From Synechococcus sp. JA-3-3Ab (GTDB lineage: Bacteria; Cyanobacteriota; Cyanobacteriia; Thermostichales; Thermostichaceae), in the NCBI RefSeq assembly GCF_000013205.1, contig NC_007775.1, positions 2,377,001 through 2,441,000 on the forward strand: 64,000 nt of DNA, given 5' to 3'. Below, piece after piece: positions 1-9,312 of this stretch (positions are counted from its first letter, which is position 1; each line of letters begins with the position of its first letter). The notes beneath the pieces are model-generated. The model was given only the letters and a program-made list of their open reading frames with translations. It ran no database searches and had not been told where the DNA came from. A program made the translations under genes and the position numbers.

Positions 1-315
1 TGAGGCCGTCAAGCCCTTGACACTCCCAGCGCCTGAAGGCAGGGGATTCTTACGCAGCCCAAAATGGACTGGCGAAGGCGCTGTCAAGACGCCCCTAGAT
101 AGTCTTTTGAGGCATAACCTCAAAGTTCTGCTTACTTCGGAGGACTTCAGTTCCTCCAGGTTAGTCATTGCCGCGCGGGTTTGGCACCGCAGTAGGTTGT
201 TTTCCTGGAGAAGCTCTAAAGAAGCAACTAAAGTGGCTCAAGGGCTTTTCCGCCCCGTCCTCAAGTACGGGGCTACCAAGCTATCCTTTTGTGTCAAAAG
301 GAATGTGTGGGCACT
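1..315 (+). repeat. tnpB-downstream conserved segment, copy 1 (candidate omega RNA / right end)
   Basis: This noncoding stretch matches, in opposite orientation, the segment 58150-58434 that follows the stop of a decayed tnpB. It has three stem candidates: TTTGAGG 106-112 with CCTCAAA 118-124; GGCG and CGCC near 77-93; and CCCCGT 253-258 with ACGGGG 267-272. Small ORFs across it in either copy are not conserved as protein. In IS200/IS605 and IS607 elements the region after tnpB commonly yields a guide (omega) RNA ending at the element's right end. I infer that role here. The matching tnpB would lie left of base 1. The right boundary is near 300, where similarity between the copies fades. Confidence 0.45.
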
Positions 316-351
316 GCCTGCCTGCTTGGGAAGACGACAGGACACAGCTCC

Positions 352-2085
352 TTACCGCTGGGTGAGGGCGGCCAGGAGCGATTGCACCTGCTGGACATGG
401 GCGCTGGCCGTGGAGCCCCTTTCTTGATATTGAGCCAGCTCTGCCTCCAACTGAGCCAGTTGTTCCGCTAACTCCGCCCAGCGATCTCGCTCAGGGTAGA
501 GGGTGGCCTGCAGATGGTTGAGGCGGCCCCAGGTTTCTGCCATCGCCTGGGTGCGGGCCCGCAGGGATCCCTCCTCTTGCTGCAACTGTTGCCACTGCTG
601 CTGCAATTCCTGCTGCTGGCGGGCCAGTTGCTCTTGTTGAAAGGGCAGAGAGGATTCCAGTTGGTGGACGAGGGTTTGCAGGCGGCTTTTTTCTTGGAGA
701 AGCTCCTGCTTCTGGCTGCCGATCTGCTCCAGGATCGGCCCGATATCGACCTGAACTGGGGCGGCAGCCTGATTTTGAAGCTGCCTAAGGCGGGCTTCCT
801 GGCGGGCCAGCTCCTCGTATTCCCGTTGCAGGTTTTTCTCCTGAGGCAGCAGGGCTTCCTCTAGGGCGCTGCAGGCAGACTGGGCGTAGTCGATATCCAG
901 TTCGATGTCGAACCGCTCCTCCGGAGAGGCGGTGGCCAGCCGCTCTTGCAGCTCCCGCAGGGTTTGCCGGTTTTGCTCCAGCTCGGCCCGCTGTTGGCTG
1001 ACTTGGGCTGCCCGCTGCTCGTAATCTCGGCGCAGTTGGCTCACCAAGGCCGCCAGCTCCTCGACCGAGATCGCAGACCCTGAGGCACCTGACCCGCCGT
1101 TGCTGCTGCCATCGACGATGAAGTCGTACTCCTGCACCAGGCGATAGGCTTTTTGGTACAAGCTCTCTTGGGATTGCAACTGCTGAAGGATCCTCTGCAG
1201 TTGCTCCTGATAGGCTCGCAGGGATCCCTGGCGGGCATGCCATTCGGCTTGGCTCTGCTCCAGGGATCGTTGGGATCCCCACCAGGCGGCGCAGCGCTCC
1301 CGCCAGGCATGGTAGTCTCGATCCAGCTCCTCCTGTTGAGCGTGGGCCTGCTGACGTTCTTGCTCCAGTTGGGCAATCTCTTGATTGAAGTGATCCTGCT
1401 GCTGCTGAACCTGGCTTTTTAAACTCTGGAGAAGAGCCAAGGGATTCGCGGAGAAATGTAAACTCTCCTGAACTTCTTGCAACAAAATCTGGAGCTGGAC
1501 CGCTTCTGCTTCCCCCAGCCGGCTGGAGCGGGCCTCTTGCAACTGAGCTTCCAGTTCCTGCCGTTGCCGGTTCAGGGCTTCTCGCTGTTCTCCGATCAGG
1601 CGCTGCTGCTCGGCCAGGTAGGCCTGCTGGGCTGCCAACTCCTCTTTGAGGCTGTCTAGAAGCTTGCGCTCTTCCTCCACGCCCTTGTATTGCTCGTACA
1701 GCCGCCGCACCTCCTCTTCTTGGGCTGCCAGCTCCATCTCGCGGCGGGTCAGCTCATGCGCCTGAAAGGTGAGGGACTTGCGCCAATTTTCAATCTCTTC
1801 CTCTTGGCTGCGGGCTTTGAGCTGAAGTTGGCTGAAGTTTTGTAGGTAGGTCACCACTTGGCGAGCGGCTTCGTTGATGCGGGTAATCTGACGGCTGCCT
1901 GTGATTTCTGCCAGCACCAAGGCCCCATCCTTGAAGCGCCCGGCCTCCTGGGCGATGCGGCCCTCTAGAGTAATCGATTCTTCGTTCACGGCCACCCAGG
2001 TGTTGTCCTGCTGCTGCTTGGCTAGCAATTGCAGCGACGATTTGGCAAACCCAATCGGCTTGGATAGCTCTGCCAGGTACAGCAC
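352..2085 (-). CDS. hmpF: HmpF-like pilus motility/taxis coiled-coil protein
   Basis: The 577-residue product has a short N-terminal domain starting MLYLAEL, followed from about residue 100 to the end by almost continuous Gln/Glu/Leu-rich coiled coil. That opening and the region around EEEIENWRKSLTFQAHEL resemble the cyanobacterial HmpF family, which is needed for type IV pilus motility in filamentous and unicellular species. The start is GTG at 2085, with AAGGAG seven bases upstream. It is transcribed divergently from trpC across a 412-base gap. No membrane segment or signal peptide is visible, so a cytoplasmic scaffold role is likely. The family call rests on the N-terminal domain; the coiled coil alone would not be diagnostic. 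Confidence 0.75.
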   Translation of the reverse strand: MLYLAELSKPIGFAKSSLQLLAKQQQDNTWVAVNEESITLEGRIAQEAGRFKDGALVLAEITGSRQITRINEAARQVVTYLQNFSQLQLKARSQEEEIENWRKSLTFQAHELTRREMELAAQEEEVRRLYEQYKGVEEERKLLDSLKEELAAQQAYLAEQQRLIGEQREALNRQRQELEAQLQEARSSRLGEAEAVQLQILLQEVQESLHFSANPLALLQSLKSQVQQQQDHFNQEIAQLEQERQQAHAQQEELDRDYHAWRERCAAWWGSQRSLEQSQAEWHARQGSLRAYQEQLQRILQQLQSQESLYQKAYRLVQEYDFIVDGSSNGGSGASGSAISVEELAALVSQLRRDYEQRAAQVSQQRAELEQNRQTLRELQERLATASPEERFDIELDIDYAQSACSALEEALLPQEKNLQREYEELARQEARLRQLQNQAAAPVQVDIGPILEQIGSQKQELLQEKSRLQTLVHQLESSLPFQQEQLARQQQELQQQWQQLQQEEGSLRARTQAMAETWGRLNHLQATLYPERDRWAELAEQLAQLEAELAQYQERGSTASAHVQQVQSLLAALTQR

Positions 2086-2497
2086 GCCCGAACTCCTTCA
2101 AAACAGCATGGACAGCAATATCCCAAACTCTGCCTCAGCCGAGCCTTTGCCCACAGTTGGGCAAGATGGGGAGACGAAACGGCTGCCGGAGCAAGGCACC
2201 CCGGGGCGCGAAAACCTGCGTCAAGCCTCTCGCTTGACCCGGGTTGACTTGGATCTGTCTCGAGCCATCTCGTCTTGAGCAGCACCTTTGTCTTGCCTCA
2301 AGCAGCGCCTCCGCCGGCTCTCTGCTTAACTGGCAGTCTAACCGGCATCGGCTGCTGCTCAGCCCTAAACTCAACCATAGAGTAAAAAAAACACCTTTGC
2401 CAGAGGCGGTTTGGGGATATTCGGAGTAGCTATTCAAACCGACAGCAGCACACTAGAGTAGTTTAGGGTGAGGTGTAGAGTTCTGTTCAGGGGTGGT
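2086..2497. promoter_or_regulatory. Divergent intergenic region between hmpF and trpC
   Basis: No gene is supported here. The only items worth noting are an AT-rich run at 2379-2396 (AGAGTAAAAAAAACACC) and the ribosome binding sites of the two flanking genes. Both promoters must lie in this stretch, but I cannot place a convincing -35/-10 pair. Confidence 0.4.
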
Positions 2498-3418
2498 ATG
2501 GAGCTGGAAGGTGAGCTGCTTGCCGTTCGTCGGCGTTCTCCTGCCCCGCCGGTGGTGGTGGCCTCGCAGGTGTACCGGACAAAGGCTCCAGAGGCCGAGC
2601 CACGCCACATTTTGGAGGAGATCGTCTGGCACAAAGAGCAGGAGGTGGAGCGCCAACGGGAACAGCTTCCTCTGAAGCAATTGCAGCAGCAACTGGAGCA
2701 AGCGCCACCGGTGCGGGATTTTGTGGCGGCCCTCACCCAATCCCCTCACCCCGTTTCCCTTATCGCTGAGGTGAAAAAAGCTTCCCCCAGCCGTGGGGTT
2801 CTCCGCGATCCCTTTGATCCGGTGGCCATTGCCCAAAGCTACGAGGCGGCGGGAGCCAGTTGCCTGTCGGTGCTCACGGATGAGCGGTTTTTTCAGGGCA
2901 GCGGCGAGTACTTGCGCCAGATCCGCCAGGCGGTAGGGATCCCCATCTTGTGCAAGGAGTTCATCCTCTACCCTTACCAAATCCTCTGGGCCCGCACTCT
3001 GGGAGCGGATGCGGTGCTGTTGATTGCCGCCATTCTCTCGGATGCGGACTTGGGCTATTTTCTCAAGCTCATTCAGCAACTGGGCATGGCGGCTCTGTTG
3101 GAGGTGCACACTTGCCAAGAGTTGCAGCGGGTTTTGGCCTTGCCGCACCTGCAACAGGCCAAAGGACGGGTGCTGATCGGCATCAACAATCGGGATCTCA
3201 AAACCTTTGCGGTGGACTTGAACACGACGCGGGATCTCTTGGTCGCCCATCGGGAGCGCCTCGGCGATCTGCCGGTGGTCAGCGAGTCTGGCATCCACAC
3301 CCCTGCTGACTTGCAGCAGTTGCGCAGTTGGGGGGTGCGCGCTGTGCTGGTGGGGGAAGCGCTGGTAACGCAGCCGGATCCCGGCCAAGCCGTCCGCTCC
3401 CTGTTGTCATCCCAGTAA
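2498..3418 (+). CDS. trpC: Indole-3-glycerol-phosphate synthase
   Basis: This TIM-barrel enzyme closes the indole ring in tryptophan synthesis. The phosphate- and substrate-binding motifs of the family are present: [14 protein letters not shown] near residue 86, LCKEFI near 155, GINNRDL near 230, SESGI near 263 and VLVGEAL near 289. ATG 2498 is chosen (306 residues) because AGGGG lies just upstream. A GTG at 2468 would add ten residues. It is monocistronic as far as can be seen, and other trp genes are not in the window. Confidence 0.95.
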   Translation: MELEGELLAVRRRSPAPPVVVASQVYRTKAPEAEPRHILEEIVWHKEQEVERQREQLPLKQLQQQLEQAPPVRDFVAALTQSPHPVSLIAEVKKASPSRGVLRDPFDPVAIAQSYEAAGASCLSVLTDERFFQGSGEYLRQIRQAVGIPILCKEFILYPYQILWARTLGADAVLLIAAILSDADLGYFLKLIQQLGMAALLEVHTCQELQRVLALPHLQQAKGRVLIGINNRDLKTFAVDLNTTRDLLVAHRERLGDLPVVSESGIHTPADLQQLRSWGVRAVLVGEALVTQPDPGQAVRSLLSSQ

Positions 3419-3458
3419 GCCCAGGATTGTCAATGGATCCCAAGAAGGGCCTAGATCG

Positions 3459-3698
3459 ATGAAACGTATTCCTGTGCCGGCTCACGTCCACTACGAATTT
3501 CTGCTGCGGGTTCTCGAGCGGCAAACGTTTCCCACTGTCGAAGAGCAGGATTTCGGCAACCGAGGCCGCACGCAAGAGCTGATCAACTCTCTGCGCAAAG
3601 CCCTGACCCAACAGTTGCAACTGGAAGAGGACTGGCGACAGCGGGGCTATCAGGTAGACTACCGCTGGAACATAGAGGAGCCTCAGCCACCCTCTTGA
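3459..3698 (+). CDS. Small conserved cyanobacterial protein (DUF5340-like)
   Basis: The 79-residue soluble protein opens MKRIPVPAHVHYEFLLRVLE, contains Arg/Gln-rich helices and ends in a proline-rich tail. The pattern resembles a short cyanobacterial family of unknown function that I recall as DUF5340; this is from memory and unchecked. It lies 40 bases after trpC on the same strand. No catalytic motif is visible, and I assign no function. Confidence 0.6.
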   Translation: MKRIPVPAHVHYEFLLRVLERQTFPTVEEQDFGNRGRTQELINSLRKALTQQLQLEEDWRQRGYQVDYRWNIEEPQPPS

Positions 3699-3762
3699 CC
3701 TTCCAGCCCACTGGAAGGTTTAGCATCAAGCTGGTGGCATTGGGCTGGGGAGGTTTCCCAGG

Positions 3763-3957
3763 ATGCAAGTTGTTTTGACGGTGCCGAAGCTGGCCTGCTC
3801 CGCTTGTGTGGACACCATCACGCAGGCGGTGCGGCAACAGGATCCCCAGGCGCAGGTGGAGGCGGATCCCAAGACCAAGCAGGTGCGGATTACGTCTGAG
3901 CAGCCGGAAAGTGTCTGGCGGCAGGTGCTCGCCCAAGTGGGCTATCCGCCGGCCTAG
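3763..3957 (+). CDS. Copper chaperone, single HMA domain (Atx1/CopZ type)
   Basis: The whole 64-residue protein is one heavy-metal-associated domain. The copper-binding CSAC lies at residues 12-15, and the C-terminal loop reads VGYPP. Cyanobacterial Atx1 carries Cu(I) to the P-type ATPases that load copper into the thylakoid lumen for plastocyanin and cytochrome oxidase. The gene sits 110 bases before a copper ATPase on the same strand, which supports donor and acceptor roles. The usual first motif residue Met (MxCxxC) is replaced by Leu (KLACSAC). Confidence 0.85.
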   Translation: MQVVLTVPKLACSACVDTITQAVRQQDPQAQVEADPKTKQVRITSEQPESVWRQVLAQVGYPPA

Positions 3958-4067
3958 CGATTTTTCCCTTGCCCGTCGGCAGTAGCGGGACAAGGTTCAC
4001 AGGTGTGGTTTTCCCCTGGTTGGGGGAAAGAGGGCTTTTGCTATTAATTTTTGCTCTGAGGACAGCC

Positions 4068-6401
4068 ATGTCTGATTCGGGTTCCCATTCCGCTGCCCCG
4101 GGCCTGTCCGCCTCATCTGCTGGCGGCACTTGGCGCTTGGCTATCCAGGGCATGAGCTGCGCCTCCTGCACTGCTGTCATTGAACAGGCCCTCAGTCGCG
4201 TGCGGGGCGTTACGGCACAAGCGGTCAACTTTGCCAGCGAGCAGGCCATCGTGCGAGGGGATCCCCGGCTGGTGAATCCGCAAGCCTTGATCCGGGCGGT
4301 GGAGCAGGCGGGGTATCAGGCGCGCTTGGTCGAAGACGATTGGCAACAGTCCGATCCGACCGACCCAGAACGGATCGCCCAACGGGCGGCAGAACGGGAA
4401 TTGAAGCTGAAGGTGGCAATAGGAGTGGGCCTCAGCACGGTGCTGCTGATCGGATCCCTGCCGATGATGCTGGGGCGGGAGATCCCCGGCCTGCCCCCCT
4501 GGCTGCAGGATCCGTGGTTGCAGTTGCTGCTGACGGCGCCGGTGCAGTTTTGGGTGGGCCAGCCTTTTTATCGTGGCGCCTGGGCGGCTTGGCAGCGACG
4601 CTCGGCGGATATGAATACCTTGGTAGCTTTGGGAACGAGCGCCGCTTTTTTCTACTCCCTTTTTCCAACCCTCTTTCCCAACTTCTTCCACCAGCAGGGC
4701 CTGCACCCGGATGTGTACTACGAAGTGGCGGCGGTGGTCGTCACCCTGGTGCTGGTGGGCAAATGGATGGAGCAGCGGGCCAAGGGGCAAACCTCCGAGG
4801 CCATTCGCAAGCTGATCGGGCTGCAGCCGAAAACGGCAAGGGTCATCCGCGACGGGGTGGAGCAGGATATCCCGATTGCGGCGGTGCAGGTGGGGGATCG
4901 CATCCGGGTGCGCCCCGGTGAGAAGGTGCCAGTAGACGGGGTGATCCTGGAAGGATCCTCCAGCCTGGACGAGTCGATGGTGACGGGCGAGAGCCTGCCG
5001 GTGAGCAAGTCGGCAGGAGATGAGGTTATCGGGGCCACCCTCAACCAGACGGGCAGCTTTGTGATGGAAGCGCGGCGGGTGGGCAAAGATACGCTTCTGG
5101 CCCAGATCGTGCGCCTGGTGCAGGAGGCCCAGGGATCCAAAGCTCCCATTCAACAGGTGGCGGATCGGGTGACGGCCTGGTTTGTGCCGGCGGTGATCGG
5201 GGTAGCCATCCTAACTTTTGTGCTCTGGTGGGGGCTGGCGGGCAATCCGACGCTGGCTTTGGTGAACACCATTGGGGTGCTGATCATCGCCTGCCCTTGT
5301 GCGCTGGGGTTGGCCACCCCCACCTCGATCATGGTGGCGACGGGGCGGGGGGCAGAACTGGGGATCCTGGTGAAGCGGGCCGAAAGCCTGGAATGGCTGG
5401 CCCATCGCCTGGGCACAGTCGTCCTGGACAAAACCGGCACCCTCACCGAAGGCCGTCCCAGCGTCACCGAGATCTGGACGCCAGGATCTTCCCCCCTAGC
5501 CCTGTTGCGCCTGGCAGCGGTGGTGGAACAACACTCGGAACATCCGCTGGCCCAGGCAGTGGTGCAAAAAGCCGAAGCCGAAGGCATCTCGATCCCGCCG
5601 GCCCAGCACTTTCAGGCAAAAGTGGGCGAGGGGGCAGAAGCCTGGGTGGAGGATCAGTGGGTCGGCATCGGTCGGCTGAGCTGGTTGCAGGCGATGGGGA
5701 TCGCTTGGGATCCCTCTTGGTTGGAGCGGGTTCAGACCTGGGAAAGCCAGGGCAAAACGGTGATCGGCGTGGCGCAATCCCACCGTCTGGTGGGGCTGTT
5801 GGCCATTGCCGACCCCATTAAACCCACCTCCCCTGTAGCGGTGCGCCAGCTTCAGGAGATGGGCCTGGAGGTGATCCTGCTGACCGGGGATAACCCCACC
5901 ACCGCCCAGGCCATTGCTCGGCAGGCAGGCATTCGCCGGGTGATCGCCCAAGTCCGCCCTGAGCAAAAGGCAGCCTATATTCGCCAGCTCAGACGGCCCC
6001 GCCACCGGGTAGCGATGGTGGGAGATGGCATTAACGATGCGCCGGCACTGGCAGAAGCCGATGTGGGGATCGCCATCGGGACGGGCACCGATGTGGCCAT
6101 AGCCGCCAGCGACATTACCCTGATATCCGGCGATTTGCGGGGCGTGGTTACCGCCATTCAACTTAGCCGCGCCACCCTTGCCAACATCCGCCAAAACCTC
6201 TTCTTCGCCTTTATCTACAACACGCTCGGGATCCCGATTGCCGCCGGGGCGCTCTACCCCTTCACCGGTTGGCTGCTCAACCCCATGCTGGCGGGGGCGG
6301 CCATGGCCTTGAGCTCTGTTTCCGTAGTGGCTAATGCCCTGCGGCTGTGGCATTTTCGGCCCTCACCCCCAACCCCTCTCCCTGGGGGAGAGGGGAGCTA
6401 G
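4068..6401 (+). CDS. Copper-translocating P1B-type ATPase
   Basis: From ATG 4068 the 777-residue product has an N-terminal HMA domain (GMSCASC, residues 28-34) and then the membrane helices. The transport motif ACPCALG is near residue 407, the phosphorylated Asp in DKTGT near 453, and GDGINDAP near 652. CPC marks Cu(I)/Ag(I) specificity. Cyanobacteria usually carry CtaA (plasma membrane) and PacS (thylakoid); I cannot tell which this is. The last dozen residues ([14 protein letters not shown]) are encoded by a dispersed hairpin repeat that also supplies the stop codon, so the native C-terminus was probably altered by repeat insertion. An upstream in-frame extension to 3969 lacks a good ribosome site. 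Confidence 0.93.
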   Translation: MSDSGSHSAAPGLSASSAGGTWRLAIQGMSCASCTAVIEQALSRVRGVTAQAVNFASEQAIVRGDPRLVNPQALIRAVEQAGYQARLVEDDWQQSDPTDPERIAQRAAERELKLKVAIGVGLSTVLLIGSLPMMLGREIPGLPPWLQDPWLQLLLTAPVQFWVGQPFYRGAWAAWQRRSADMNTLVALGTSAAFFYSLFPTLFPNFFHQQGLHPDVYYEVAAVVVTLVLVGKWMEQRAKGQTSEAIRKLIGLQPKTARVIRDGVEQDIPIAAVQVGDRIRVRPGEKVPVDGVILEGSSSLDESMVTGESLPVSKSAGDEVIGATLNQTGSFVMEARRVGKDTLLAQIVRLVQEAQGSKAPIQQVADRVTAWFVPAVIGVAILTFVLWWGLAGNPTLALVNTIGVLIIACPCALGLATPTSIMVATGRGAELGILVKRAESLEWLAHRLGTVVLDKTGTLTEGRPSVTEIWTPGSSPLALLRLAAVVEQHSEHPLAQAVVQKAEAEGISIPPAQHFQAKVGEGAEAWVEDQWVGIGRLSWLQAMGIAWDPSWLERVQTWESQGKTVIGVAQSHRLVGLLAIADPIKPTSPVAVRQLQEMGLEVILLTGDNPTTAQAIARQAGIRRVIAQVRPEQKAAYIRQLRRPRHRVAMVGDGINDAPALAEADVGIAIGTGTDVAIAASDITLISGDLRGVVTAIQLSRATLANIRQNLFFAFIYNTLGIPIAAGALYPFTGWLLNPMLAGAAMALSSVSVVANALRLWHFRPSPPTPLPGGEGS
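6360..6399. repeat. Dispersed CCCCTCTCCC hairpin repeat, copy 1
   Basis: It reads CCCTCACCCCCAACCCC, then CTCTCCC facing GGGAGAGGGG, and it carries the stop codon of the copper ATPase. It belongs to a family found at seven or more other places in this window. Confidence 0.8.
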
Positions 6402-6405
6402 GGAT

Positions 6406-6570
6406 CAAGGCAGGGGGCCGGGGCTATCCCCCCAGGGGGGCTTGGTGAACGGCAGGCGGCAAGCTAACCTAAGAAGCTCGGGCAGACTGGGGAAAGCGCG
6501 GTGCAAATCCGCCACTGTGACGCAACTGTGATGGGATCCCTCCCTCAGCCAGAACACCCACCTGCCCTTG
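6406..6570 (+). promoter_or_regulatory. Cobalamin (AdoCbl) riboswitch
   Basis: Hallmarks of the class are visible. They are GGGGAAAGCGCGGTGCAAAT followed by the B12-box core GCCACTG (6511-6517), then CGCAACTGTGATGG, then a 3' arm CCTGCC (6561-6566) that pairs with GGCAGG (6409-6414) to close the aptamer. A hairpin CCTTG 6580-6584 with CAAGG 6592-6596 follows and overlaps the ribosome site of the next gene. This suggests translational control of cbiX by B12. The class is established, whereas the sequestering hairpin is my reading. Confidence 0.9.
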
Positions 6571-6609
6571 TCCTGTACCCCTTGCGATTCACAAGGAACG
6601 GAGTTTTTT

Positions 6610-7638
6610 GTGTTGGATGTCCTCAGTTTTTCCCCTCCCCGTGCGGTTGGGCAGTTTTCTTCTCCTGCCTTGCCCCTGTTGCTCATCGGCCATGGATCCC
6701 GTGACCCTGAAGGGCAGCAAGCCTTTCTGGAGCTGGCCCAAGTTTATCAATCCCTCACCCCCCATCGGCCGGTGATCCCCTGCTTTTTGGAGCTAGCCCA
6801 GCCCAGTATTGCCCAGGGGGTGGAACAATGCTTGGCCCAAGGGTGGCAGGAGATCGTGGCCCTGCCGCTGCTGCTTTTTGGGGCGCGCCACAACAAGTTC
6901 GACGTGACGGTGGAGCTGGATCGTCTGCAGGCCCTCCACCCGCAGTTGCGCATCCACTACGGCGGGCCGCTGGGGATCCGGGTCGAGATCTTGCAACTGT
7001 TGCGGGAGCGATTGGCCACTCTGCTGGCTGCCCAGCCGCAGCAGATCCCAGGGGCGGAAACGGTGTTGCTGTTTGTCGGTCGCGGCTCCAGCGATCCCGA
7101 AGCCAACGCCGAAGCCTGTAAGCTGGCCCGGCTGCTTTGGGAAGGATCCGGGTTTGCTGCCGTGGAAACCTGCTTTATCGGCATCACCCATCCCCGCCTG
7201 CCGGTGGGTCTGGAGCGGGCCCTCTCTTGGCAGCCGCGCCGGGTGGTTGTGCTGCCCTATTTTCTCTTTACAGGGGTGCTGGTGAAAAAAATCGAGGCGG
7301 CGGTGGAAGAACGGCGACGCCAATACCCCGAGATCGACTGGCTGATGCTGCCGGAATTGGGCCTTGTGGACGCGGTGCTGCACAGCCTGCAGCAACTGGA
7401 GCAGGAAGCTCTCCAGGGCCAAACCCTGATGAACTGCCACCTCTGCAAGTTTCGCCTGGCGGTGAGCGCAGAGCTGGGAGCGGGGCATACTCATCACCAT
7501 GACCATGACTCCCATGGGCACGGATCCCATCACCATCACTCTCACCATCACCACAACCACGGCCATACCCCCGCAGCAGCAGCGGATCCCTGGGCCGAAT
7601 TGCAGAGCTACCACCAGCGGGCTTGGCAAGTGCCCTAA
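6610..7638 (+). CDS. cbiX: Sirohydrochlorin cobaltochelatase, CbiX type
   Basis: It inserts cobalt into sirohydrochlorin at the entry of the anaerobic B12 pathway. There are two tandem CbiX half-domains. The first has LLIGHGSRDPEG and LLLFGARHNKFD, and the second has LFVGRGSSDPEA and LPYFLFTGVLVKK, including the metal-site histidines. The tail is a run of His with Asp, Ser and Gly (about residues 296-323) followed by TPAAAAD. His-rich tails are typical of CbiX and may store or deliver metal. GTG 6610 fits GGAACGGAG just upstream. A TTG at 6568 would start inside the riboswitch closing stem and is less likely. It is directly downstream of the cobalamin riboswitch. Confidence 0.93.
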   Translation: MLDVLSFSPPRAVGQFSSPALPLLLIGHGSRDPEGQQAFLELAQVYQSLTPHRPVIPCFLELAQPSIAQGVEQCLAQGWQEIVALPLLLFGARHNKFDVTVELDRLQALHPQLRIHYGGPLGIRVEILQLLRERLATLLAAQPQQIPGAETVLLFVGRGSSDPEANAEACKLARLLWEGSGFAAVETCFIGITHPRLPVGLERALSWQPRRVVVLPYFLFTGVLVKKIEAAVEERRRQYPEIDWLMLPELGLVDAVLHSLQQLEQEALQGQTLMNCHLCKFRLAVSAELGAGHTHHHDHDSHGHGSHHHHSHHHHNHGHTPAAAADPWAELQSYHQRAWQVP

Positions 7639-7749
7639 GCGAGAAACAGAGGCTGCCGGCGGGATAAACTGAGATGCAGGCAGGCGATCTGTGAACCTGA
7701 CCTCTGGTTCTCCTGCTCCGGTGGTTCTGCTAGCGAAAAAACAGAAACG

Positions 7750-8643
7750 ATGATGTTCTCCCGCTCCTCTTGGGTCTCAGGTGCCGCTGCCGCGGGGAGC
7801 GGGATCTTTGTCTTCGCGTTGGTGGTGGGCCTGCTGGATCAGATCCTGCCGACCCTGCCCAAGGTTTCCCTGTCCTTGGCCGGGATCCCTGGGCTCCTGG
7901 CTGCAATTGGGGCCTCCTACGGGGTTTGGCGGCTGGTTCAGATGGGTCTGCAGTCGCATTCCTGGCCTGACTTTCGAGAATCGCTGTTGGCGGCTGTGTC
8001 TCCCTTTGATCCCGCCGATTATGGCGACAACCCTCGGCAACCCGAGGAGGATTCTCTCCCTTTGCAGTCGGTTGACGAGGATCCTCAAACCCAGATCCGC
8101 GATCGACAAATTCTTGATCAAGCTGAGCAGCAGACGGAAACTGAAACCGAAGTAAGCGAACACACTCAAGTAAGACTGCAGGGCGAGCAGCACCAGGATC
8201 AAGCTTCGCAGGCCAAGGCCCAACAGTTGCAGCCCCTACAAGAATTGTCATCACCTTCTTCCCCAAGCCCTGAGTCGGCAAAACCCACACCAGAGCCAGA
8301 GCTCAACCAAAAACTTCGCCAACTCCAGATGCAGGTCGCCACTCTGAAAATAGAACTGGAACTCCAAGAAATCCAACTGCAGCAGTTGGAGGTGAGGCGG
8401 ACTCGGCTTCAGCAGCAGAAGCAGAAACTCAAGCACGTTCTGCGTCGCACGGCGTCCGAAAATCAAAGGCTGCGCTTCTTACAGGAGCAAAAAGCCCGGC
8501 AACTGGAGCAAACTCAGCAAGAGCTGCAAGCTTTGCGGGAGTCCTACCGCGCCTTGCAAGTTCTACAGGAAATAAGCTCCACCCTAACCCAAAACCCATC
8601 TCACGAAAGGGCGGAAACGGAGTCCTCTGGATCCTCCGACTAG
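7750..8643 (+). CDS. Membrane-anchored coiled-coil protein of unknown function
   Basis: Of the 297 residues, two hydrophobic segments occupy about 10-35 and 43-65. An acidic Gln/Glu-rich linker follows to about 180, and then a coiled coil from 185 to 280 with heptad-like Leu and many Gln/Arg. No enzymatic motif is visible. The layout suggests a membrane-tethered scaffold with a cytoplasmic rod. Its stop overlaps the stop of the convergent fibrillin gene by four bases (8640-8643). The ribosome site before ATG 7750 is weak, and ATG 7753 is equally possible. I do not recognise the family. Confidence 0.75.
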   Translation: MMFSRSSWVSGAAAAGSGIFVFALVVGLLDQILPTLPKVSLSLAGIPGLLAAIGASYGVWRLVQMGLQSHSWPDFRESLLAAVSPFDPADYGDNPRQPEEDSLPLQSVDEDPQTQIRDRQILDQAEQQTETETEVSEHTQVRLQGEQHQDQASQAKAQQLQPLQELSSPSSPSPESAKPTPEPELNQKLRQLQMQVATLKIELELQEIQLQQLEVRRTRLQQQKQKLKHVLRRTASENQRLRFLQEQKARQLEQTQQELQALRESYRALQVLQEISSTLTQNPSHERAETESSGSSD

Positions 8644-9263
8644 CCGACCCGCTTTAGAACAAATACACTCCCCTCGCTGCCCCGACCCAGCCGCAAGTCT
8701 TCATCCAAATAGGTGATATCCAGCCAACCCGTTGGCTCGCGGCGGCGAACGTCGATCTGCACCGCCGGGATCCGTTTGGGATCCCGCTCGAGCAGATAGA
8801 GAAAACTCTCGATCTCGTAGCTCATCAAGGCCTGGGATCCGAGCACCAAGCGCTCGAAAATGACCCTGACCCGGCATTCCGACTCTGGGTAGAAGCGGGC
8901 CGCCACCGCCACAACTCCCCGGGGCAGCCAAGCCTGCAGCCAGCCGGATCCCTGGATCTCCGCCACGTTAAAGACCCGCCCAGCTTTGGCCCGAATGCAC
9001 TGGTAGATCTCGCCGGTGGTCAGAAGGGGCAACTGGGCCAGCCGCAGCAGGTCTGTGCTGGTGGTAAATAGGGTAAGCCAGTTCCCCTCCAACTGTTCAG
9101 GAACAGAGGTTGGCCTGGGGGTGGGGTTGAGCGCCTCCAAAGCAGCAATGTGAGACAAGATCTGGGCTTTCTGGTCAGGGGAAACCTTCCGGCCTCGGTC
9201 AGCCCCCTCCAGCAGGCGCAACAGGGCCAGCTTTTGCTCAGCCAAAGACTCAGGCATGGGCAC
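8640..9263 (-). CDS. PAP/fibrillin family lipid-associated protein
   Basis: The 207 residues follow the plastid-lipid-associated/fibrillin pattern. There is a helical N-terminus, then LEGNWLTLFTTSTDLL near residue 60, IYQCI and FNVAEI near 85-100, and the diagnostic closing strand WLDITYLDEDLRLGRG...VFVL near 180-205. Fibrillins are small lipocalin-like proteins associated with thylakoid lipids and photoprotection in cyanobacteria and plastids. The start is GTG 9263, with ATG 9257 as an alternative. It converges on the coiled-coil gene with a four-base overlap. Confidence 0.85.
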   Translation of the reverse strand: MPMPESLAEQKLALLRLLEGADRGRKVSPDQKAQILSHIAALEALNPTPRPTSVPEQLEGNWLTLFTTSTDLLRLAQLPLLTTGEIYQCIRAKAGRVFNVAEIQGSGWLQAWLPRGVVAVAARFYPESECRVRVIFERLVLGSQALMSYEIESFLYLLERDPKRIPAVQIDVRRREPTGWLDITYLDEDLRLGRGSEGSVFVLKRVG

Positions 9264-9312
9264 ACTCCACAGGCACCGGCCCTATTCTAGAGAACACGGG
9301 ATCCCTCTGCCC

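Noticed and set aside
17-427. 136-codon ORF at the left edge
   Set aside because: It lies over the structured tnpB-downstream segment; the matching frame in the second copy breaks with indels, so it is not conserved as protein.
2453-3388. Long minus-strand ORF opposite trpC
   Set aside because: Shadow of the high-G+C trpC frame; composition and lack of motifs show it is not a gene.
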